A DNA stretch of 64,000 bases, from assembly GCA_963995505.1 (NCBI GenBank), contig OZ023187.1, positions 3,789,501-3,853,500 on the forward strand, read 5' to 3'. Shown here piece after piece: positions 1 through 12,756 of the stretch. A model generated the notes under the pieces. It was not told the DNA's origin and made no database searches. It worked only from the letters and a program-made list of their open reading frames with translations. Within the stretch, counting starts at the first letter, position 1; the number at the start of each line of letters is the position of its first letter. The translations under genes and the position numbers were made by a program. This DNA comes from Hypericum androsaemum. Its lineage: Eukaryota > Streptophyta > Magnoliopsida > Malpighiales > Hypericaceae.

Positions 1-80
1 TGGGTTGATGGAAGCCTAAGATATGAATTTTTCAGCAAAATGATATTTGTTCTAACATCACAAGGCGTTGTATGATTTGA

Positions 81-204
81 TTAAGGTCCGGTTGGAGGAA
101 GGAGCTAAGAGGCGGGATGCCATGGATGCTCCAGAAGAGTCAAACTTTGTTGGTTAAGGTCCGATTGGAGGAAGGAGCTAAGAGGCGGGATGCCATGGAT
201 GCTC
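81..204. repeat. Two-copy tandem duplication, period 73 bp
   Basis: A block of about 51 bp starting ttaaggtccg and containing ggaaggagctaagaggcggg occurs at 81-131 and again at 154-204 with only one or two differences. It lies at the start of the only long open frame in this corner and looks like a local duplication. Confidence 0.85.
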
Positions 205-533
205 GAGAAGATTCATGCGGCGCTTTTCGGGTTTCGGTGGATAAGGCTAGCATGGAGGGGTCTCTGATGCTGGGCTTAGCGGCCAGTGAGGTGGAACAGG
301 TGGAGCGGGGGGATGGCCATGGCATTTCACGGAGGGAGGTAGTGGTAATTGCGGCGGGCCAGGAAGAGACGACGACGCGTATGGATGCTCTCACGGGATT
401 GTTGGGCTCTCAGAGTATTAGTCTCGACGGGGCCAACTTCTTGCTGAGTTTGAATGTTAACGAATGTGATGTTGTGGACTCTGTCGATGAGGCAGGGATT
501 CGAACGATGTCACTCCTTCTGGGTCAGAAATGA
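117..533 (+). other. Unassigned open frame in a probable retroelement tail
   Basis: An open frame of 138 codons begins inside the tandem duplication at 81-204 and ends at 533. I recognise no domain: it is hydrophilic, with no signal peptide or membrane segment. The DNA here is more GC-rich than what follows. It is followed by a T/CT-rich stretch (660-710) and then AT-rich DNA, which resembles the 3' end of other plant LINEs. It may be the tail of a retroelement entering from the left, or a chance frame. Confidence that it is a real host gene is low. Confidence 0.25.
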
Positions 534-720
534 GGTTAGTTACCGGTTCTGAAATTGGAGTGCTTAACGAAGGAGAAGTGGCCTGGTACCTTTTGGGTTT
601 CATAAACTTCTTGCATGAGAGTTAGCGAGGTTCTTTCTACCGGTTAGTTTTGATGTAACATTTGTTTTCTTTCTTTTTCTCTTTCTTTTTCTTTTTCTTT
701 TTCTTTGGTATTAACAAAGT

Positions 721-1293
721 TAGATTAGCTATTTAAAAAAATAGGTGTAATTATTTACCTTTATAGAAAAAATATGAATTTATATAAATAAGTTCATTAC
801 ACTATCAATTAGCAATATAATAATTTCAACATAGTTAAACTTGCAATAACAAATCTTGCTTAAACTCCTATGTATTGATGCAATTTCTTAAGTAATATGT
901 TATACATTCCTCTTCCAAAAAAAGTGCACTTTATCAATCACTAGTAACCAATTTTTTTTGAAGTATCGTGGAGTTGATGTAAATGGGGATTGTATGGATT
1001 AACGGGGTGTTAAATTATGTTTAGTAGCAAGCACATTTGGGTGGGCGCTCTTTCTTTACCGTAAATTTTCTACTGATTTTTACCGCGGTTGTGATTTAAC
1101 GAGGTCTGCGGCTGTAACCAAATTTTCGTACGAAAACACCCAGGGTTGTAAATATCTAGATATTAATGTTTAGTGATTAAAAAATAAACTTATAAAAAGC
1201 TTGTTTTTAAGTATCAAGTTGCATCCCACGATCTTTTGGAGCTAATGTGTATTCCATGATGGGTACAACAGAAAATATGAATTAAAACAGTTA
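721..1293. other. AT-rich intergenic DNA
   Basis: No coding frame, repeat or RNA gene was recognised. It would contain the 3' UTR and terminator of the minus-strand gene ending at 1294. Confidence 0.5.
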
Positions 1294-4200
1294 TTAAGGG
1301 TTCCTCCATTCTTGATTTCCATGGTACAATGGCTCGGATGGGCTCACATTAGCACTCTGGTCTAACGTCACGTGTTGTTGAACATCAGCCGCTCTTTCTT
1401 CTGCAACAATGGCTCGCCCAAATTCACCCATAATGACACCGCCGGCTGATGCTCCTACTGCCTGTTGTGCGCCGCCGTTTGGCCAATTCGCTACTCCATT
1501 TACGTTTCCTGAGCCACAATTACGAGTACATGCATCGTAAGTTTCGACCGACAAGAGAATTATCCTAGCTTATTTAAGAAATTTCGAGTTCGAGTTCTTA
1601 AAAACATAGTTAAAATAAATACTTGTTAGAAGAGTTTTGCTACCTTTCAAAAATTCTACTTGGGCCCGTCCAGTAGGTGTACGAATACGACGCAGTATCA
1701 ACCAAAAAATTGTAACTTTTACAATTAAAAGATTCAGCTTTAGATTGTCTATCTTTTAATAGGATCAATAATAATATTTGAGAGATATATTATATGTAAA
1801 AACAAATTCACTTATTAGAAAAACAATCTTTACATAATCTAATTGTGCGTGAAGAGGGAAATCATCCAATAAAAATTTATCAAAGTAATAAGAGATTTGA
1901 ATCCGAGGACAACTTTGGGAAAAGGTAACGTGGGAAAGAATCTCTGACCTGAAGTGAAAGCAGCCATGGCTGCCTTCTTTTTCTTCTGTTGCATTACGAC
2001 CAAGACACAAACTATAACCCAAAAAATAATGAAAATTGGGACTATTATCCCAATGATCAATGGGAGTTTGCTACTCTTCTTCTTCCCGCCGCCTGAAGAG
2101 CTCGACGGCGTGTTGCCGGTGCCGGATCCCGTCGAAGTTTGACACGACTTGCCGGAGGCGCACAATCCCGGATTCCCCGTCACCCTGTTATTTTTGTTAG
2201 TAAATTCATATTGATTGGAAAAAGTTAATCTTTTTCCATTATATAAAATAGAAAAAAATACATTGTTGGCAATTAGTATTGACACATAATCTAGATTTGA
2301 ACGGAATAAAAAACCGAGCTACTTACACTAATTTCAACTTTGTGTTCTTTGTTATTGAAGTGGGTATTGCTCCGGTAAACGCATTATTGGCCAAATTCCT
2401 GTGGTTTGAGAAGAGAACACAAAGAATGTTATCTTGCTTTACTTCATAATACTGCAAGAAAATTATTGGACATCAAGAAATAAATGTGAAGGAATAATGA
2501 ATATATATCTTACAATTCTCTAAGGTTGGGTAACGTGCCAAGGAAATCAGGAATTTCCCCAATTATGTTGTTATCATGTAGATCTCTGCCATTTCGCCGA
2601 GAACAAAAAATAAATTAATCCAATAAATGATTTTAAAAAATAACGAATAATGTTGAATTTTGCACATCGACCATTTTTATCAACAATATTTTACTTACAT
2701 CGTCACTAGAGCATCCATGGAACTAAAATCCGGAAGAAAACCAGACAGATTATAGCCGCTAAGGTACCTGAAAACGATGACCAAATTGGCACAAAAATAT
2801 TACAGCAAGGACTAATATGTAATTTTTGAAACATTAATTGACTTAAAATTCGAAGAAAGGAAATTGAAAAGATATTAAAATTGCATTTAACTTGCAATGA
2901 ACTGTATATGGACGGGGTTGGATTGAGTGGGGACAGGGCTTGTCCCCACTGAAATGGATCAAAATTTTTTATTTATAGACACGGTTTTTGATGACTGTCA
3001 GATCTATAGATATGATTTTTAATGAAATCTGATGGTTCAAACGAAATTCCCTCCGTAGGAACAACTTTTATGTTGTCCCCACTCAATCCAAAACCGAACT
3101 GTATTTGTTCAGAACGTAAAAAAAATCGTTAGGGAGAAAAACCTACAGTGCCGTTACGCGAGGAACAGCGGCGGAGCTGCAATTGAGCCAATCCCATGTG
3201 TACGAGAAAGGTAAACATGGATCATCCGACCAGTCGTTCAATATAGTAAATGCTGTTTGTATTGCAGTTAACCCATCCACTGTAAAAAAATGCTTTGTTT
3301 TAGATTAATAAAACAATTAATCTTATTTAGTGCAAATATATACATTAATATATATACGCATCATTCAACGCTTTTTTATACTTTTAAACATCATGATAGA
3401 AAATAAGAACGAACAGCAAATAATATTAGTTCTAATAAAAATGTGATTAACAAAAAGGCTGAAGACAATTTCAATTCCTAGAAAAATTTGAGAAGTCATT
3501 TTGTGGCTCAAATCATTTTCTAACGGCCTACATTTTGAGATGAAACAAATGGAACCTAAGGACCTATGATTTGAATCAACCTCGTAATTACTTGATAATA
3601 ATAAAGGTAAAAACTAACTGTTTTGACTAACTTATACACCGCTACCATGTGGTTTAAAAATATTTGACGGAACAACATAAATTTCTATAGTTGACACCTT
3701 AACATTTGTACAAAATTCTTGGCCAAAAATGTTCCGGAATATTATTAAAATAAAATTTTGAAATAAACAATAAAAAATTAGAAAAAATTATGAGAGATGG
3801 AATTGATTTTTTTTCATATTTATTTTAAAAAAAGATAAGACATTTTTTCCTAATTATACTTGGGTGTATTGTTGTCCAAAAATGTATTCAAATGGTTGGT
3901 GCCAACTAGAAAAATTTACACTACTCGATAAAATATTTTTAAGCCACAAGATAGTGTTGTGCAAGTCGTTTAAACCACGTCATACAAAAATAGAATTTTA
4001 GCAATAATAAATTAACAAACGGACGGAAGATCGTACCGTCGTCGCTGTTGGTTCCATCGGTCATGGGATTGCTAATAATGAAGGCCTCCAATGCATTAAT
4101 AAGAGGAGGAAGATCGGAATCCGTGGCAGCCTTCAAGGAAATGGAAGTATTCGGATTGGCAACGGTCTGGTTCAGATTAAACTCGGTCAACCCTCCATAG

Positions 4201-6407
4201 ATAGGTTCGATCGGAACCGAGTCGGCCAGCTCGTTGTTGGAATAAACGTAGAAGGACCTCTTCTGGGTCGAACTCAGCTGGGTCACCTCGGAGAAGTAGA
4301 GGTTTATGTAGTAGTAGGTGGTCGCCGATGAGGAGGCGGTAGGGTACGCGAGGTTTATGACTATGGGGCCGGTGGACGTCGGAGTGATGGCGTTTTTTAC
4401 GGCGGATTCCGGTGGATCGTCGTCGATATCGGTGTTGATGAGGATTGCATCGCTTGCTACGGTTGTCATTCCGGTGCCGGCCTTGCCCGGAACCCATACT
4501 CTGTCGTACTGGTCATTCGGGAACCTGAGAGATGCATATAGCATGGTTAACACGTGATAGGATGGAATTTGAAAGCTAGCAAGTATAATATTGCAAGATT
4601 GAGAAAAGCGTTGAAATTTTCATATCCAATCTGAAATTAATATTTGAAAATTTGTTGTCTGATCAATGGGACTGTAACCTCGGATCAATCCCAGGTTTTT
4701 TCTATACAAAGATCCGGAGTACGATTAAACCTGTCATCCACGATGTTGATCAAGTCTGATAGACGAGTCCAATCCAAATTGTTCAAAATTATTATCGTAT
4801 GTAAATGATAATCTTTACCATAAAATTAGAGAATATCTAGAATTATTTGATCTCGTAATACTAAATATAAATATTTAATAAAAAATTTAAGAAATTTTTT
4901 TGGCCCGACAAGCAGTCCAACTAGTCAGACCAGGAATGAGAGAAAATCTTGTAGCCTCTCGATTTACTTTTAAAAACAGTGATAAACTTCAATATTATAA
5001 ATTGAGTCTAACAACATGCTAATTTTTTGTATTAATACATTTTCTTCAATAGTTTATATGAGAGGATTTAGCATCCAACGTGTAAATTTTGTATACTCAA
5101 ATGGAATAACAATTTACTTATGAAAAATACAATTTTCAGTAGAAATTCGTTAGGTTTAAAATTTGTGTAGATTTGACTAATTTGCCTCGAATAAGGCATC
5201 ACGCAGTGACAGCGGACCACCAAATTAACAGGATATCGAATCTAAATTAGTTTACCTGATACTCGAGTCAGATCCGAAAGCGATTCTTTCCTTATTAAAC
5301 AAAGCATAGTCCGAACCAATGGAATTATACATGCTTGAACCCAAGCTCCGAACTTCAACGGCGGATATGAACGGAAACTGGTTAGGGTTTGTTTGGGCGA
5401 CGCAAACACTAACATAGTCGAACTTGGCCACGTACGTCGCTTCATAGACCACAACCTCGTCAAGCGAGGTCTCGACACTGTCCCAATGGTTGCCGTCGAA
5501 TTGGAGATCAAACGATGGAGGGCTGAACTTCTTGTCGTAATTCCCATAGTAGAAGCTTGCACGTACCTAAGCGGAAGACGTGCTTAAATTAAATATCATG
5601 CAACAATTAAATGACATTGGGTCGTAGACTAGATGTTGCAACGGGCAGAATTTTTTTTTATTAGGCGATTAAAGCAAAAGGGTTGCACGTACTAGGAATT
5701 GGTCTCCTTTGTCTACCGAGATGGAGTAGCAATTCTTCTTCCTCGTCGTGAACACTCTGAGGGTGGTCATCTCTTTGGAAACTCCATTTGTGGATTGGAC
5801 CACCTTGGATTCACCATTTCCCATGAAATCGTCCCCGCTCCATATGATGCTGTTCTCATCCGCGTAGGTTGACGACGACCCGCAGTCAATACTCTCGAAG
5901 ACTGCACGTAAAGTTTGTTAATTAAAATCTTTGTATCCAAACTAAATCCTTAGGTAATAGGTTTGTAGTTTTCAACACTTATAAACAAGTTCACCACATC
6001 TGTAACTAGTAATATGATAATCTTAACACGCTCACTCAAACAAAGCACACGGGATAAAATTTACACGGATTTTGACTTCGTCAATGTGTGATGAAACGGG
6101 ATCGTATGAAGATAATAACAGACTGTGGGATCAACGTGCTCTAATATCATGTTGTAGTCTCAATATCTAACCTAAAATCTTAAGACAACACTTATAAACA
6201 AAATTCACTATAATTGCAAACTAGTATTGTGTTAATCTCAACAATTTCACTCCAATGCATTGGGATAATTAATGTTAAGTATGATGCTATGGAGATGATT
6301 AAGATGATACCAGATAATGAATATGCTGGATAGGCAAAGAAGAAGGTGAGGATGAGAATTGATGGGATTCTCGGCATTGTTGCGTTTGGAGAGAGATGGA
6401 GAGGCAC
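1294..6407 (-). CDS. Kinase-less malectin-like/LRR membrane protein, 10 exons
   Basis: Exons on the minus strand: 6407-6311, 5901-5693, 5566-5256, 4524-4037, 3279-3147, 2767-2699, 2585-2514, 2398-2327, 2184-1949, 1508-1294. All introns are GT-AG, all phases agree, and the sum is 1902 nt (633 residues plus stop). The product has a signal peptide (1 to about 31) and a malectin-like domain (about 34-368, with the typical start FESIDCG). Next come an LRR N-cap (DDPCLP...WLNC, about 369-412) and three LRRs, each on its own 69-72-bp exon. A Ser/Gly/Lys-rich linker, one membrane helix (about 523-547) and a cytoplasmic tail of about 86 residues follow. There is no kinase domain: the last exon continues in frame to a stop. 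This architecture matches the Arabidopsis At1g25570-type di-glucose-binding/LRR proteins as I recall them. It is probably a plasma-membrane or endomembrane protein binding carbohydrate or a peptide ligand. The first ATG at 6407 was taken; a second in-frame ATG ten codons later is also possible. Confidence 0.88.
2908..3095. mobile_element. MITE in intron 5 of the malectin/LRR gene
   Basis: A 188-bp insert has inverted ends: GGTTGGATTGAGTGGGGACA at the left, and the complement of nearly the same sequence (GGTTTTGGATTGAGTGGGG) at the right. It is flanked by a 9-bp direct repeat, GAACTGTAT, at 2899-2907 and 3096-3104. A 9-bp duplication is typical of Mutator-type elements. It has no coding capacity. 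It lies between exons 3147-3279 and 2699-2767, and the splice sites are untouched. About six extra bases at the left end make the exact boundary uncertain. Confidence 0.65.
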
Positions 6408-7751
6408 TAAGTAATCGGAGTTAATATAGCTTAATTGTTATGGGATCGTAGACTTTGACTTTAAGCATATTGGTGGGAGTTAATTAATTAAATGGTTTAT
6501 ACATGTTTGTCCAACCAGGTTGCAATGCATTGGATAGTTGTGGATACATGTCTTTAAATTAAGCAGAAGAATACAGCCAGACAGAAACATGGAAAATAGT
6601 ATAATTGTAGCCAAGTTGCTCGGGAAATTGATGCATCTCGTTAAGTTGAACTCTTACCGATTCTTATTCGTGTATCACTTCTAAAATTCTTACTATTTTT
6701 TTTAAAATGTCATCCTTTAATTTGGTTGAATGTTTCTCTAGGGTTATTATTGCCAGAATCAATCATTTTCTTATGCGAATACTCACTTGATTTAACTAAA
6801 GTACTTGGTAGAAATAAACAATTTTGACTTTAAGCCCCTTGAGGCAATTATCTAGTTGGTTCATTTCCAATTAAGTCTCTATTATTAATCTATTTGCCAT
6901 CAGTTATCTATGTGGCCGTTTTCAACGAGTGAGAAGGTCTTCTCTAGTTACATTAATTATGTCAAGTTGGCCAATCTTTTTTTGTTGAGATTCATTTCAG
7001 AACTCTTCTATTAACTACAATTAGAAGAATTTACCAACTTGCACTAGCCAACTTGATATGGAATGTTTTTTTATATATTTAACCAACAATGGGGTGACGG
7101 CACTAACACGTTCAAGCCGAATTTTCTTTACTTCATCCGGTGTGCTTCGACTATAACGATTATAAATTAGCAAAATTTTTTGTTGGATAAGTTCTAACCC
7201 AAAAGTTTATAGCCTAACCGCATAAAGAGTTATAAAAATCTAGAAGATCTAAAGTTTAAATCTTCTCAGTGTCATGGTGTAAAAATTTACTTATAAAAAA
7301 ATTACAACCCGCACAAAAGCGTAGCAATCTGGCATAACGGGTCTTTCCTTCTTATCGAGCCGCTTTGCCGCTTGATAATTTGGCAATTTATAAGGCAGAA
7401 TTTACGTTGACCTTTTAAAATATCTTGGTGAGATTGACTTAGTATGGCCTTAATCCTTATGCGCCTTCGCAAGTCCACGGGAACTTAAACAGCGAATACG
7501 AGAATCAAAATCGTAGTAACTGATTGGTCCAAAAACACGGACAAAGAAAAATTGCAGAATCACTGAATTCAGCTATGGAATTTGTGAACATGGCGGACGT
7601 TGACTTGGTACGACAGCTATGGAATCACTGAAGTCAGTCAATAATTGCAGAATCACTAAAGAATCTGAGAACATGCCCGACGTCTGCTTAAGCTGGTGCA
7701 TATCTCCTGGGGCGCTCCTTGCACATGCATTTCTTCGCGAAATTTTCATAT
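6408..7751. other. Upstream region of the malectin/LRR gene, no gene seen
   Basis: This stretch is AT-rich with many short A/T runs and no supported ORF. It must contain the promoter of the minus-strand gene starting at 6407, but I could not pick a convincing TATA box or named cis-element. It ends at the 3' LTR of the first copia element. Confidence 0.5.
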
Positions 7752-8002
7752 TGTTATAACTATACCTAGATATGATGATTTTTATCTAAAGATGGAGGTG
7801 TGAACTAATTAATTGATGGTGAGAAAATGAAGAAGGGAAGAAGAAGCTACTGGAGCTTCACGAAATCTGTCCAGAGAAGTGGCTGGAAGTGGAATGGAAA
7901 AATCTTATTTTCTCTAAGTTTCTAGTACATATATATACAATGGACTAAACTTGGCACATAGGCCCAAAAGCCCAAGGTACAATTGGGCTCACATTTCTAA
8001 CA
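7752..8002 (-). repeat. 3' LTR of the first copia element
   Basis: This 251-bp copy matches 12233-12483 almost end to end. Read on the minus strand it runs TGTTAGAAAT to ATAACA. Just inside it (8003-8015 read on minus) is the purine-rich stretch AAGGTAGAGA, the likely polypurine tract. Confidence 0.93.
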
Positions 8003-8082
8003 ATCTCTACCTTGAGCCAAATTGTGCCCAACCAAAAACCGAATATTAACTAAACGACGACACTAAATACAATTAGCAAAAG

Positions 8083-11000
8083 CTAGTAACAAACTGACAC
8101 CGAACGAGTACAAAATCTAAACTTAGCAACTGAAAGAGGCTTGGTGAGCATGTCAGCAGGATTTGACTCTGTACCAATCTTCTTCACAAGAACTTTACCC
8201 TCCGAGATGACATCTCGAACGAAATGGTACCGGATGTCAATATGCTTTGTTCTCTCGTGGTATATACGGTCCTTTGTCAAATGAACCGCACTTTGACTGT
8301 CACAAAATACCACAATAGAACCAAGTAAAGAAGACATCTCACCAACAAACGACTTGAGCCAAATCGCTTCTTTGATTGCCTCCGTAATTGCCATATATTC
8401 TGCTTCGGTAGTTGAAAGTGCAACTGTTGGCTGAAGTTGTGACTTCCAACTAATTGCAGTTTTGTCAAGAGTGAAAATGTACGCCATCAAAGATCTACCC
8501 TTATCAAGATCACCACCATAATCAGAATCCCCATAACCTGTTAGTGTTCTATTTCCTTTTCCAAACTCCAAACGAGCCTCAACAATACCTTTCAAATAGC
8601 GAAAAATCCATTTCACCGCTTTCCAATGCCCTTTTCCAGGACAAGAAAAATACCTGCAAACCACACTAACAGCTTGTAAAAGATCAGGTCGGGTACATAC
8701 CATCAAATACATAAGGCTCCCAACGGCCCTTCAATATGGAACCTTCTCCATATATCTCCTTTCACCATCGGATTTCGGACTCAATTCACGTGAAAGCTTG
8801 AAATATTTTGCAAGAGGAGTAGAAACAACTTTAAGATTCTTCATGTTAGACCGAAACCGGTGAAGAACTTTCTAGGCAAAACTCTTTTGTGAAAGATAAA
8901 GCTTCCAATTGGACCGATCCCTAGTGATCTCCATACCAAGAATTCTTCTGACAGCACCCAAATCTTTCATCTCGAATGCCTAGTTAAGTTGCTCTTTCAA
9001 CTTCTTAATTTCTCCCATATTGGTGGCCGCAATTAACATATCATCCTTATACAACAACAAGTAGATGAAATCACCACCATCCAACTTCTTAAAATAAACA
9101 CAACTATCATAATTAGAATGGGAGAAATTGATACTAACCATGAAAGAGTCAAACTTCTTATACCATTGCTGAGGTGACTGCTTAAGGCCATAAAGAGACT
9201 TCTTCAATAAATACACATGGTCCTCATATCCTGGAACTTTAAAACCCTCTGGTTATTCCATATAGATTTGCTCTTCTAAATCACCATGCAAGAAGGATGT
9301 TTTTACATCCAATTGTGCCAATTCCAAATCCTTCATTGCAACCAAAGAGAGCAAAATATGAATGGAGGTATGCTTAACAACGGGTGAGAATACTTCATTG
9401 AAGTCAACACCTTGCACTTGGCTATAACCCTTAGCCACAAACCTTGCCTTATATCAAAAAATTTCAGAATTTGATCCATCTACCTTCCTCTTGAAAATCC
9501 ACTTACAACCAATAATTCTCTTATCACTAGGTGGCTTCACAAGAGTCCAAGTCTGATTTTTTTCCAAAGAGTAAACCGCTTCATTCATGACTACAACTCA
9601 CCCAGCTGCATCTTTAGAAGAAACTACTTCTTCATATGTTGATGGATCATTAAACTCCACCTCTTCAGCAGCAGCCAAACAGAAAGCAAAATCAGACCAT
9701 CCATACCTTTTCGGTGCCTTGGTCTCCCTTCTAGGTCGGTCCCTAGCTAAAGAATAAAGTTGCTCATCTTCTTGACCTTCTTCTTCTTCATCATCAACTT
9801 TAGGGAACGGCACATCAAACTCCACCTTTTGCTCAACTTTCTCATTCTCCTTAATAGCCGACTCGGAAGCAACATCCTTTGTATTCAACATTGCTGACTC
9901 ATCAAAAGTGACATCTCTGGAGATGAAAAACTTTGACAATTAGGACTCCATAACTTGTACCCCTTCACATTCATGGGTACCCAACAAAAATACACTTCTT
10001 TGCTCTTGGCTCCAACTTTTCTTCATTTGTGTGAGCATAAGCAGGACAACCAAACACCCTTAAGATTGAATAATCAGCCAGCTTACCCGACCATACCTCC
10101 TCGGGTGTCTTACACTCAATGGAAGTGGTAGGAGATCGATTCATCAAATAGCATGAAGTGCTCACAGCTTCTGCCCAAAACTTCTTACCCAAACCTGCAT
10201 TAAAAAGCATACATCGACCATTTTTAAGTAATGTCCTATTTGCCCTTTCTGCAACCCCATTTTGTTGTAGAGTATACACAACCGTCTTATGCCAAACAAT
10301 CTCTTCGGTCTTGCAAAACTCATTAAATTCACGGTTGCAATATTCTAAACCATTATCAGTTCTCAACCTTTTCACTTTCTTTCCTGTTTGTTTTTCCAAA
10401 AGGGTTTTCCATTCTTTGAAGGTTTTGAACACTTGATTTTTCTCCTTCAAGAAATAAACCCAAACTTTTCTTGAAAAGTCATCAATGAAAGTAATTAAGT
10501 AACGAGAACTATTACCTTTTGATGGCACACAAGAGTGTCTCCAAAGATCTGAATGAATATAATCCAATGTTTCCTTGGTTGAATGACTGGCCGTCGAGAA
10601 GCTTAACCTCTTTTGTTTGTCATACACATAATGTTCACAAAAGCTCATGCTACTTGTGCATTGGCCATACAATAAGCCTCTTTTACTCAAGATGTCCATT
10701 CCTCGCTCACTCATATGTCCCAACCTCATATGCCACAACTTTGTAACATCGGCATCCGAGGTAGGATAAGTAATAGCGGCTGAATCTTTGACCGTGGAAC
10801 CTTGCAAGAAATAGAGAGTTCCAACTCTCTTTGCCTTCATAATAGTGAGAGCTCCTCTTGAAATTCGTAGAACTCCACCTTCACTTTGGAACTTGCATTC
10901 CTTTTCTTCAAGTGACCCTAACGAGATCAAGTTCTTCGTTAAGTTAGGTATATGCCTCACACCTGTCAATCTTTGGATCTTGCCATCATGAAACTTAATC

Positions 11001-12011
11001 TTGATTGTGCCAACACCTGCAACCTTGCACAAATTATTATTGCCCATGAGTATCTTGACATTTGACGCCTAATATGTTTCAAACCAATCTATATTTGGAG
11101 TCATGTGTTGAGAGGCACTTGTATCCATAATCTAAGAATTCTCATCAGTAACACCATCATCTATTACACAAAGAGTGTCAATTATGTCACCTCAGCTACA
11201 TTAGCCTCCTCTGAAACAACACATTTAGCCTTTTATTTATTCTTCAACTTGAAACAATCAGCCTTGATGTGTCCCTTCTTCTTGCAATAATGGCTTGTGA
11301 GATTCTTGTTCTTGGACTTGGAACGGGTTCTTGAATCTTTTGGGGTTCTTTCTTTAGACCTCCCCCGATCTTCAACCAAACCAACACCTTGACTCTCCTT
11401 CTCAACATTGGTCATCTCACTATCCTAGTGCAACTTGGCTTGCAAATTACTTTTAACATCATCAAGGGTAATCTTCTCTCTACTATAAACTATCGTATCT
11501 CTAAAAGACTTATAAGATGCAGGTAATGAACATAACAACAACAGGGCTTGGTCCTCGTCCTCTACCTTTATACCCAACTTATCCAAATCATTCAAAATTG
11601 AAGTAAACTCCGCAATATGATCACAAAGTGATGTACCTTCATCCATGCGAAGTGTGTAGAGGCGCAATTTCAGCCGCAAACGATTAGTTAGAACTTTTTC
11701 ATATAAATGCCCTCTAACTTTTCCCACAAACCTTTTATGGTTTTCTCCGATAGGACTTCCTGTAATGTTGCATTACTCAAACATAATTGAATAGTAGAGA
11801 GAGCCATGTCATCCATATCTTGCCACTTCTTATCTGAAATAGCATCACCAAACTTGTCTCTACCATATATGGCACTCTTTAATTCCAAAACTAGACAAAA
11901 TAGCACCCATACACACTTGTCATTGTGCAAAACTCGTCTTCCCATCATACTTCTCAATATCATACTTTGTCGATATCTCCATCTCAACCGATTCAAACCC
12001 AACAACCCCAA
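8083..12011 (-). pseudogene. copia gag-pol polyprotein, frameshifted
   Basis: Gag pieces lie at 12011-11688 and 11727-11425 in different frames. The zinc knuckle at 11233-11415 reads SHYCKKKGHIKADC, so the first Cys of CX2CX4HX4C is Ser. Gag-pre-integrase and integrase core lie at 11047-9971 (LWHMRLGH...; DNG...E) in a third frame. The integrase C-terminal/linker region is at 9939-9598, and RT pieces are at 9438-9253 and 9216-8980. The RT box reads YKDD instead of YVDD. RNase H is at 8712-8083, with the typical STTEAEYMA and NPADMLTKPL motifs. The lesions affect capsid, nucleocapsid, integrase and RT, so no functional polyprotein can be made. Confidence 0.92.
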
Positions 12012-12217
12012 ATAATTAAGGTTTCAAGCGATACCTTAGGGCAGCGGTAACTTGACCCACGACGGTGCTCGATTGACACACCAAGACCCAAAAATGTCAA
12101 GGAGCGAAGGTGGACAGCGAGGAGCACAAACGTCCTCTCCCTCTTCAAAATGGACTGTTCACCGAGGCGAAAACGGAGCCTCTCTCCTCAAACAGAAAGA
12201 CGATGACGAGTCACGAA

Positions 12218-12229
12218 GCTCTGATACTA
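12218..12229 (-). other. Primer-binding site, tRNA-Met(i) type, one mismatch
   Basis: Read on the minus strand, TAGTATCAGAGC lies four bases inside the 5' LTR. The canonical plant copia site is TGGTATCAGAGC, so the second base is changed G to A. Confidence 0.85.
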
Positions 12230-12232
12230 GTT

Positions 12233-12483
12233 TGTTATAACTATACCTAGATATGATAATTTTTATCTAAAGATGGAGGTGTGAACTAATTAATTGATGG
12301 TGAGAAAATGAAGAAGGGAAAAAGAAGCTACTGGATCTTCACGAAATCTGTCCAGAGAAGTGGCTGGAAGTGGAATGGAAATTTTTTATTTTCTCTAAGT
12401 TTCTAGTACATATATATACAATGGACTAAACTTGGCACATAGGCCCAAAAGCCCGATGTACAATTGGACTCACATTTCTAACA
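12233..12483 (-). repeat. 5' LTR of the first copia element
   Basis: This is the partner of 7752-8002 and the same length. It would hold the promoter of the element, reading toward lower coordinates. Confidence 0.93.
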
Positions 12484-12756
12484 AATATTTTGTAGTTTGA
12501 CACGATTTACTTTGGTGCTTTGTAGTTGTTGTTTAAAATAGATAAAACCAAGCACCCAAGTTTGAAACTTTATTGTACCGATAGACTCCATCGGCAAAGC
12601 TTTATGTGACGTAACAAATTCCCAGGAAAGAGAGAATTTTTTTAATTCTTTAACAAAAACAATAAATAAAAAAGTAGACTCAAGATTTGTTCCGTCATTG
12701 AGTTTGAAAGAGAAAATCGTCGAACCGCAAAAAAGTCAACGTTAATAGTTAATACC

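Larger units (their letters stand above)
7752..12483 (-). mobile_element. Degenerate Ty1/copia retrotransposon (TNT1-94-like), minus strand
   Basis: A complete 4.7-kb element has two 251-bp LTRs (7752-8002 and 12233-12483) that differ at about nine positions by eye. It reads from right to left. On the element strand each LTR starts TGTTAGAAATG and ends ATAACA. The flanks are CATAT at the left and AATAT at the right, a 5-bp target duplication with one difference. Internal order is gag, zinc knuckle, protease, integrase, RT, RNase H, which is copia order. The coding region is broken by several frameshifts and stops, so the element is dead on its own. Confidence 0.93.

Noticed and set aside
1294..1554. 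Treating the malectin/LRR gene as a kinase gene truncated by deletion
   Set aside because: The last exon (1508-1294) has a good acceptor, joins in phase and ends in a normal stop; the summed exons are an exact multiple of three.
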